A stretch of DNA of 9,697 nucleotides, taken from positions 1 to 9,697 of the forward strand of contig JAGYMR010000091.1 of the NCBI GenBank assembly GCA_018400515.1, given 5' to 3'. Position numbers and translations under genes: made by a program. Every line of letters starts with the position of its first letter. Position 1 is the first letter of the stretch. This DNA comes from Tangfeifania sp. (GTDB lineage Bacteria; Bacteroidota; Bacteroidia; Bacteroidales; Prolixibacteraceae). Below are positions 6,061 to 9,697 of this stretch, one piece after another. Below the pieces are notes generated by a model. The model was not told the origin of the DNA and ran no database searches. It saw only the letters and a list, made by a program, of their open reading frames with translations.

Positions 6061-6093
6061 AAAAAAGTCCGCTGATTGGCGGACTTTTTTTTT
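6061..6093. terminator. Bidirectional terminator
   Basis: GTCCGC (6067-6072) and GCGGAC (6079-6084) form a perfect stem around TGATTG, flanked by six A on the left and nine T on the right. Both strands therefore end in a T-run, so it serves the small membrane protein gene (plus strand) and the operon ending with the aldo/keto reductase (minus strand). Confidence 0.85.
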
Positions 6094-6152
6094 GCCTGGC
6101 AAATAATAATGTATTAACGCCTTTTTGTTTGAAATCCGGGTAGTGTGCCCGG

Positions 6153-7136
6153 CTATTCTAATACTGCCTCGATCTTTTTCAGCTCATCCCCCGAAAATTC
6201 CGGTTGCTGTAATATGGCGACATTTTCTTCCACTTGCTTCACTGAACTGGCCCCAATCAGTACCGAAGTGATCCGTTGGTCTTTCAGCACCCATGAAAGT
6301 GCCATTTGCGCCAGGGATTGTCCCCGGTCAAGGGCTATTTCGTTCAGTTTTTTAATTTTCGAATGGGCAGAATGCACCGATTCTTTTTTCAGAAAAATTT
6401 CCCGCGCGGCTCTTGAATTCTCAGGAATTCCATTCAAATATTTATCGGTGAGGATTCCCTGTGCCAGTGGTGAGAATGCGATGCACCCCATGCCTTCATC
6501 CTCCAGAACATCCAGCAATTGATCTTCGACCCATCGTTCGAGCATGGAATAGCGCGGTTGGTGCATGAGGCAGGGGGTACCGAGTTCTCTCAGGATTTTA
6601 ACTGCCTCCCGGGTTTTATCGGCCGGATAATTGGAAATGCCTGCATATAATGCTTTTCCTGACCGAACCGCCTGATCAAGTGCCATCATGGTCTCTTCCA
6701 GCGGGGTTTCCGGATCGGGCCGGTGGGAATAAAAAATATCCACATACTCCAGGCCCATCCGTTTCAGGCTTTGGTTAAGGCTTGCCAGCAGGTATTTCCT
6801 GCTGCCCCAGTCTCCGTATGGCCCCGGCCACATAGTGTAACCGGCTTTGGTGGAAATGATCAGTTCGTCCCGGTAAGTCCTGAAATCCTGTTTCAGGATC
6901 TTTCCGAAGTTCTCCTCCGCCGAACCGGGAGGCGGTCCGTAGTTATTTGCCAGATCAAAATGGGTAATGCCCTGATCAAATGCCCGGTGCAAAATGGCCC
7001 GGCCGTTTTCAAAAACATCAATGCCTCCGAAATTTTGCCATAAGCCCAGGGAAACAGCCGGAAGCCTGAGGCCCCATTTGCCGCAACGGTTGTAAGTCAT
7101 CTCGTCATAACGGTTTTCTTTGGGTAGGTACATCAT
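6153..7136 (-). CDS. YghZ-type aldo/keto reductase (L-glyceraldehyde-3-phosphate reductase)
   Basis: This cytosolic NADPH-dependent reductase of the AKR superfamily closely follows E. coli YghZ (Gpr), which reduces L-glyceraldehyde-3-phosphate and methylglyoxal. Diagnostic text includes NRCGKWGLRLPAVSLGLWQN (16-35), THFDLANNYGPPPGSAEENF (58-77) and STKAGYTMWPGPYG (95-108). The catalytic tetrad is D61, Y66, K97 and H138 (FYSHR). The cofactor-binding region is present at SPLAQGILT (222-230) and IGASSVKQVEEN (294-305). At 327 residues it is about 20 shorter than the E. coli protein; the difference lies at the C-end and in a shortened loop near 245-255. Two ATG codons stand in tandem at 7136 and 7133, and either could be the start. 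It is the last gene of a three-gene operon, 24 bases after the M81 gene. It probably detoxifies reactive aldehydes, but its link to the two lipoproteins is unclear. Confidence 0.88.
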   Translation of the reverse strand: MMYLPKENRYDEMTYNRCGKWGLRLPAVSLGLWQNFGGIDVFENGRAILHRAFDQGITHFDLANNYGPPPGSAEENFGKILKQDFRTYRDELIISTKAGYTMWPGPYGDWGSRKYLLASLNQSLKRMGLEYVDIFYSHRPDPETPLEETMMALDQAVRSGKALYAGISNYPADKTREAVKILRELGTPCLMHQPRYSMLERWVEDQLLDVLEDEGMGCIAFSPLAQGILTDKYLNGIPENSRAAREIFLKKESVHSAHSKIKKLNEIALDRGQSLAQMALSWVLKDQRITSVLIGASSVKQVEENVAILQQPEFSGDELKKIEAVLE

Positions 7137-7160
7137 GGTGTGAAAATTTTTTTGTTAATG

Positions 7161-8744
7161 CTAGAATTTATCCGAAGATGGGATCAGGCGGGCACTCAGG
7201 TCGGGATCCTCCATATCTTCATCCAGCGGGTACATCGGCCTTTTGATTCGCTGGTAGCCGAGCCGTTTCAGGTCCTGGTCAACCCCCCCGGGTGTTAATG
7301 CCATGATCCAGTCGCCCCGCATGTTGTATAACTCAGGAACGAGGTACCCGATTTTTACCACAAGGATATCGGTGCTCCGTGGCTGAAGTCCCAGGCGGGT
7401 GAAATCTTTTTCGTAATGGTAAGGTTTTCGTTTTTTTGTAACAATGACATGGACGCTGCCCACCCGGACCACCACCTCTGTTTTTGCATCGGGATCACCG
7501 TGTTTAATGGATTTCACTGTTCCTGCCAGTTTTACCGGTGGTGCATACCGGTCGTCGATGTTTGCACCGGCCGTGGCTTCCACTTTTCCGCCAACGCCGG
7601 CTTCTACGGCCTTCTCAACAAAACCGGGCCCCGGGATGGAGGCATAGATGAGGGAAGGACCGGTTGCTTTCTTAAATTCCGGCCGGGCGAGGATTCTTTG
7701 AAGGGTCCAGGTGACGTCGCCTGCTCCGCCGGCAGTTGGATTATCGCCCATATCGCTGATGATGAAAGGTTTTTTATCACTGGCAACGGCTTTGTTAAGG
7801 CACTCTTTCAGGGGAGCCACCGGGGCCACAAATTTAAAATCTTTTCTGACGTCCCAGAAATGCCGGGCCAGCTTTTCGGCTGTTTTTGTTACGGCCGCTT
7901 TATCATCGCCGGTAGCCATGACGACTGCATGGTTCCGGGGGGCATCCGCCCAGGCATAGCCCACCCATATCGCGGCATCGATGACCCCTTTGCAGTCAGC
8001 AGCGGGAGCCACACGGGCATACAGACTTTTTGCCGGTTCAATCCGGGTGCTGGTCTTTTCCCCGGGCAATAGAACAGGGACCGGAATCCAGGCTTTGTAT
8101 GCAGGTTTCCCTTTTCCGCTTTCGAGCCGCTCAAGCAGGTTCACCACCGCCCGTTTCTTCGACTCCAGAGCATCTTCATGCGGCGCCATCCGGTAGCAGG
8201 TGATTAAATCGGTGTGGCCTGCCAGCCGGGGGGTTACGTTGCCATGAAGGTCCATGCAGGTAGAGATCAACGGTTCTTTTCCAACGACTTCACGCATCCG
8301 GGCGATCATGTCGCCTTCGGGATCATCCATTTCCACAACACTCATGGCCCCATGAATATCAAAAAATATTCCGTCGTAGGGCCCATTTTCACCAAGCTTT
8401 TCAAGCATTTCGGTTACCAGGGATTCATAGGCTTCCCGGGTTACGATTCCCCCGGGAATCGCATGCCCTCGTATAAGAGGGATCCAGTTGGCCCGCTGCC
8501 GGGACAGCGAATCCGGGGCCAGGAAGGGATAGTAGGAGAAAACTTCTTCTCCCCGGCGGGTGCGAAACGCTTCTTTCTGAGTTACTGCAGGTGAAAATGT
8601 GCTCGACTCAATGGCAAAGCCGCAAATAGCAATCCGCGGAAGCTCCTCCTTTTTTGCTGTCCCCACTTTCCCCTTTTTGCCCGGTCCACAACCGTTGAAA
8701 AACAGGAGGCCTGTAAAAAAAATGCTGAGGATAAATGATCGCAT
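7161..8744 (-). CDS. M81/MlrC-family metallopeptidase, lipoprotein form
   Basis: The 527-residue protein has the two-part architecture of the MlrC family (peptidase M81): an N-terminal domain (DUF1485, about 36-330) and a C-terminal MlrC_C domain (about 331-510). MlrC in sphingomonads hydrolyses linearised microcystin; most homologues have no known substrate. Motifs are FAIESSTFSP (43-52), FFDIHGAM (127-134) with D129 and H131, CMDLHGNV (163-170) with D165 and H167, MAPHED (186-191) with H189, and DMGDNPTAGGAGD (331-343). D129, H131 and H189 are the likely zinc ligands. Residues 1-18 form a signal peptide ending FFNG before C19, so it is probably exported and lipidated, with a lysine-rich linker at 22-34. 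MlrC itself is not usually described as a lipoprotein. Its ATG lies four bases after the upstream stop with no ribosome-binding site, implying translational coupling. Confidence 0.85.
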   Translation of the reverse strand: MRSFILSIFFTGLLFFNGCGPGKKGKVGTAKKEELPRIAICGFAIESSTFSPAVTQKEAFRTRRGEEVFSYYPFLAPDSLSRQRANWIPLIRGHAIPGGIVTREAYESLVTEMLEKLGENGPYDGIFFDIHGAMSVVEMDDPEGDMIARMREVVGKEPLISTCMDLHGNVTPRLAGHTDLITCYRMAPHEDALESKKRAVVNLLERLESGKGKPAYKAWIPVPVLLPGEKTSTRIEPAKSLYARVAPAADCKGVIDAAIWVGYAWADAPRNHAVVMATGDDKAAVTKTAEKLARHFWDVRKDFKFVAPVAPLKECLNKAVASDKKPFIISDMGDNPTAGGAGDVTWTLQRILARPEFKKATGPSLIYASIPGPGFVEKAVEAGVGGKVEATAGANIDDRYAPPVKLAGTVKSIKHGDPDAKTEVVVRVGSVHVIVTKKRKPYHYEKDFTRLGLQPRSTDILVVKIGYLVPELYNMRGDWIMALTPGGVDQDLKRLGYQRIKRPMYPLDEDMEDPDLSARLIPSSDKF

Positions 8745-8748
8745 GGTA

Positions 8749-9474
8749 TTATAGTTTTAGCAATTCGGTGCGGATGGAATTGATGTAGATCGTTGTAGAG
8801 CCCTCAAACCCTGAATCGATGCCAAAAATCAGCCACAAACTTCCGTTCTCATTGGTGGTGATTTCGAAAGGAGATTGGTTGGTGACCGATTTCAGGGTAT
8901 AAACCGCCCGGTCGGTGTCGTTGGAAAAGTCGCCGATCACCAGCATATCTTTTCCCCCCTCGGCCTGATTGCCTTTGTCAATGTTCATCCGGTAAAAACT
9001 GTTTTCTTCCGGAACTTTTTGCGGTTCAATGGTGGTGGCACCGGCTTTGATAAAAACCGATTCGCCCGGACTGCCGCCAATTCCCGTCGTTCCGTCGGGA
9101 ACATCAGAAGCAAATTCAATATAAAATGAAGCCTGGTAGGTGGTGAGGGGCTCCAGACCGGTTATCTGTTTTTTGGCAAACATAAAAAGGTCATCGCTCA
9201 TGTTCCGGCCGGTAAGTTTCAGACCGCTTTTCCCCGTGTCCAGAGGTTCCGGCAGGGGGGCATATTCGAAATGTAATTCATAAACAGTATCCTGCCCGTA
9301 GGGATAATCGGCAAAATCTCCCGTCCATCCGCTGGCACCCCCGATAAACTGCCATGATAGTTCCACGGGCTGGGGATCATGCTTCCGGCATGCCGTGAGC
9401 GCAGTCAAAATGAAAAGGACGAAAAAAAAGTAGCGGTTCATCTTTTTATTCGTATCAGACCTGTTTTCTTTCAT
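8749..9474 (-). CDS. Lipoprotein of unknown function, predicted beta-sandwich
   Basis: This 241-residue protein has a signal peptide and lipobox LTAC at 26-29, so the mature lipoprotein starts at C29. The ATG at 9441 (M12) gives a tighter signal peptide than the one at 9474. AGGAG 13 bases before the 9474 ATG is rather far for use, so the start is uncertain. The mature part begins with WQFIGGASGWTGDFADYP. It continues with SGLKLTGRNMSDDLFMF, the repeated TGIGGSPGESVFIKAG, RMNIDKGNQAEGGKDMLVIG and a C-terminal SLWLIFGIDSGFEGSTTIY. The alternating hydrophobic pattern and aromatic turns suggest a beta-sandwich resembling carbohydrate-binding modules. From memory, similar uncharacterised proteins occur in cyanobacteria and other phyla. 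No catalytic motif is visible. It is the first gene of the operon with the M81 lipoprotein. Confidence 0.7.
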   Translation of the reverse strand: MKENRSDTNKKMNRYFFFVLFILTALTACRKHDPQPVELSWQFIGGASGWTGDFADYPYGQDTVYELHFEYAPLPEPLDTGKSGLKLTGRNMSDDLFMFAKKQITGLEPLTTYQASFYIEFASDVPDGTTGIGGSPGESVFIKAGATTIEPQKVPEENSFYRMNIDKGNQAEGGKDMLVIGDFSNDTDRAVYTLKSVTNQSPFEITTNENGSLWLIFGIDSGFEGSTTIYINSIRTELLKL

Positions 9475-9502
9475 GTTACGCAGTATGCTCCTGTTTTTGT
9501 TT

Positions 9503-9510
9503 CAAATGTA
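9503..9510 (-). promoter_or_regulatory. -7 box of the lipoprotein-M81-reductase operon
   Basis: Read on the minus strand this is TACATTTG, a perfect TAnnTTTG match. The start of transcription would lie near 9497, giving a leader of about 20 bases to the ATG at 9474, or 55 to the ATG at 9441. No -33 TTTG is found; that interval is occupied by the palindrome at 9517-9541. Confidence 0.5.
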
Positions 9511-9513
9511 ATA

Positions 9514-9541
9514 TTTTATACCGGTATAGTTTTTATACCGG
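9514..9541. promoter_or_regulatory. Palindrome and hairpin overlapping the operon promoter
   Basis: TATACCGGTATA (9517-9528) is a perfect 12-bp palindrome. TTTTATACCGG occurs twice, at 9514-9524 and 9531-9541, a 17-bp period. CCGGTATA (9521-9528) and TATACCGG (9534-9541) also form a perfect 8-bp hairpin with loop GTTTT. The block begins seven bases upstream of the minus-strand -7 box, where a repressor or activator would act. No T-run follows on either strand, so a terminator is unlikely. Confidence 0.4.
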
Positions 9542-9589
9542 CAGGATAAAATTCCGGGGAAATCCGCCGGATTATTCAGTAAGTTAAGT

Positions 9590-9697
9590 TTAACCCAAAC
9601 CAGCCAGGGAATGTTCGTGGGCGAAGATCCGGAAGTTGGCCTCCCATACCCTTTTTGGGGAAAAATTAAATCCGGTTTCCACAATCTTAAAATGGGG
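9590..9697 (-). CDS. Possible C-terminal end of a gene cut by the window edge
   Basis: On the minus strand a frame is open from the right edge and ends at TAA (9592 to 9590), giving 35 residues that finish VWEANFRIFAHEHSLAGLG. Codon choice and residue mix resemble the neighbouring genes. The competing frame at 9502-9684 is less protein-like and runs through the promoter palindromes. I do not recognise the family. If real, it points the same way as the lipoprotein operon and ends 80 bases before that operon's -7 box. Confidence 0.4.
   Translation of the reverse strand, partial: PHFKIVETGFNFSPKRVWEANFRIFAHEHSLAGLG

Noticed and set aside
6136..6152. Hairpin CCGGG-TAGTGTG-CCCGG just after the aldo/keto reductase stop
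   Set aside because: No T-run follows on the minus strand; the bidirectional terminator at 6061-6093 explains termination better.
7416..8072. 218-codon plus-strand frame opposite the M81 gene
   Set aside because: It lies wholly within a conserved gene on the other strand, is rich in Cys, Gly and Phe as typical of shadow frames, and has no start signals.
9502..9684. 60-codon minus-strand frame at the right end
   Set aside because: It overlaps a more protein-like frame (9590-9697) and reads through the palindromic promoter region of the next operon.
1..9697. CRISPR array, tRNA, rRNA, insertion sequence or phage genes
   Set aside because: No repeat-spacer pattern, T-arm-like GGTTCRA with a matching acceptor stem, transposase motif or terminal inverted repeats were found on either strand.

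Overview
The window looks like a chromosomal segment of a Bacteroidota bacterium. Several intergenic regions carry the -7 promoter box typical of that phylum (TAnnTTTG: TATATTTG before pheS, TATTTTTG before the 55-aa protein gene, TATCTTTG and TACATTTG on the minus strand). Most starts lack a strong Shine-Dalgarno sequence, and the two lipoproteins have signal peptides of the Bacteroidota kind. I see no transposase, integrase, phage gene, CRISPR array, tRNA or rRNA. Base composition looks even across the genes.

Left part (1-2262): a two-gene plus-strand operon, mtnA-mtnP, with a 4-base ATGA overlap. MtnP phosphorolyses 5'-methylthioadenosine (MTA, a by-product of S-adenosylmethionine chemistry) to adenine and methylthioribose-1-phosphate, and MtnA isomerises that sugar phosphate to methylthioribulose-1-phosphate. 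No later step of methionine salvage is encoded here. Downstream lie a short hairpin terminator and a second, stronger plus-strand terminator that runs into the 3' end of the next gene.

Centre left (2236-4391): a minus-strand metallo-beta-lactamase-fold hydrolase and a divergent plus-strand membrane-anchored endonuclease/exonuclease/phosphatase-fold protein. The 326-371 bp between them hold two minus-strand promoter boxes and what may be a decayed small reading frame.

Centre (4392-6093): pheS, the alpha subunit of phenylalanyl-tRNA synthetase, with its own promoter and a probable terminator. A 390-bp stretch with several palindromes follows, then a previously unmarked 55-residue single-pass membrane protein gene (5855-6022) with a good promoter and an excellent bidirectional terminator.

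Right part (6153-9510): a minus-strand operon read from right to left. It encodes a lipoprotein of unknown function, a lipoprotein form of the M81/MlrC metallopeptidase family, and a YghZ-type aldo/keto reductase (L-glyceraldehyde-3-phosphate reductase). Its promoter appears to be overlaid by a perfect 12-bp palindrome. At the right edge the last 35 codons of another minus-strand gene may be present.

The strongest candidates for something undescribed are the small GxxxG membrane protein with its repeated ACATGT upstream site, and the operon pairing two surface or periplasmic lipoproteins with a cytoplasmic reductase. No large new defence or mobile system is visible.
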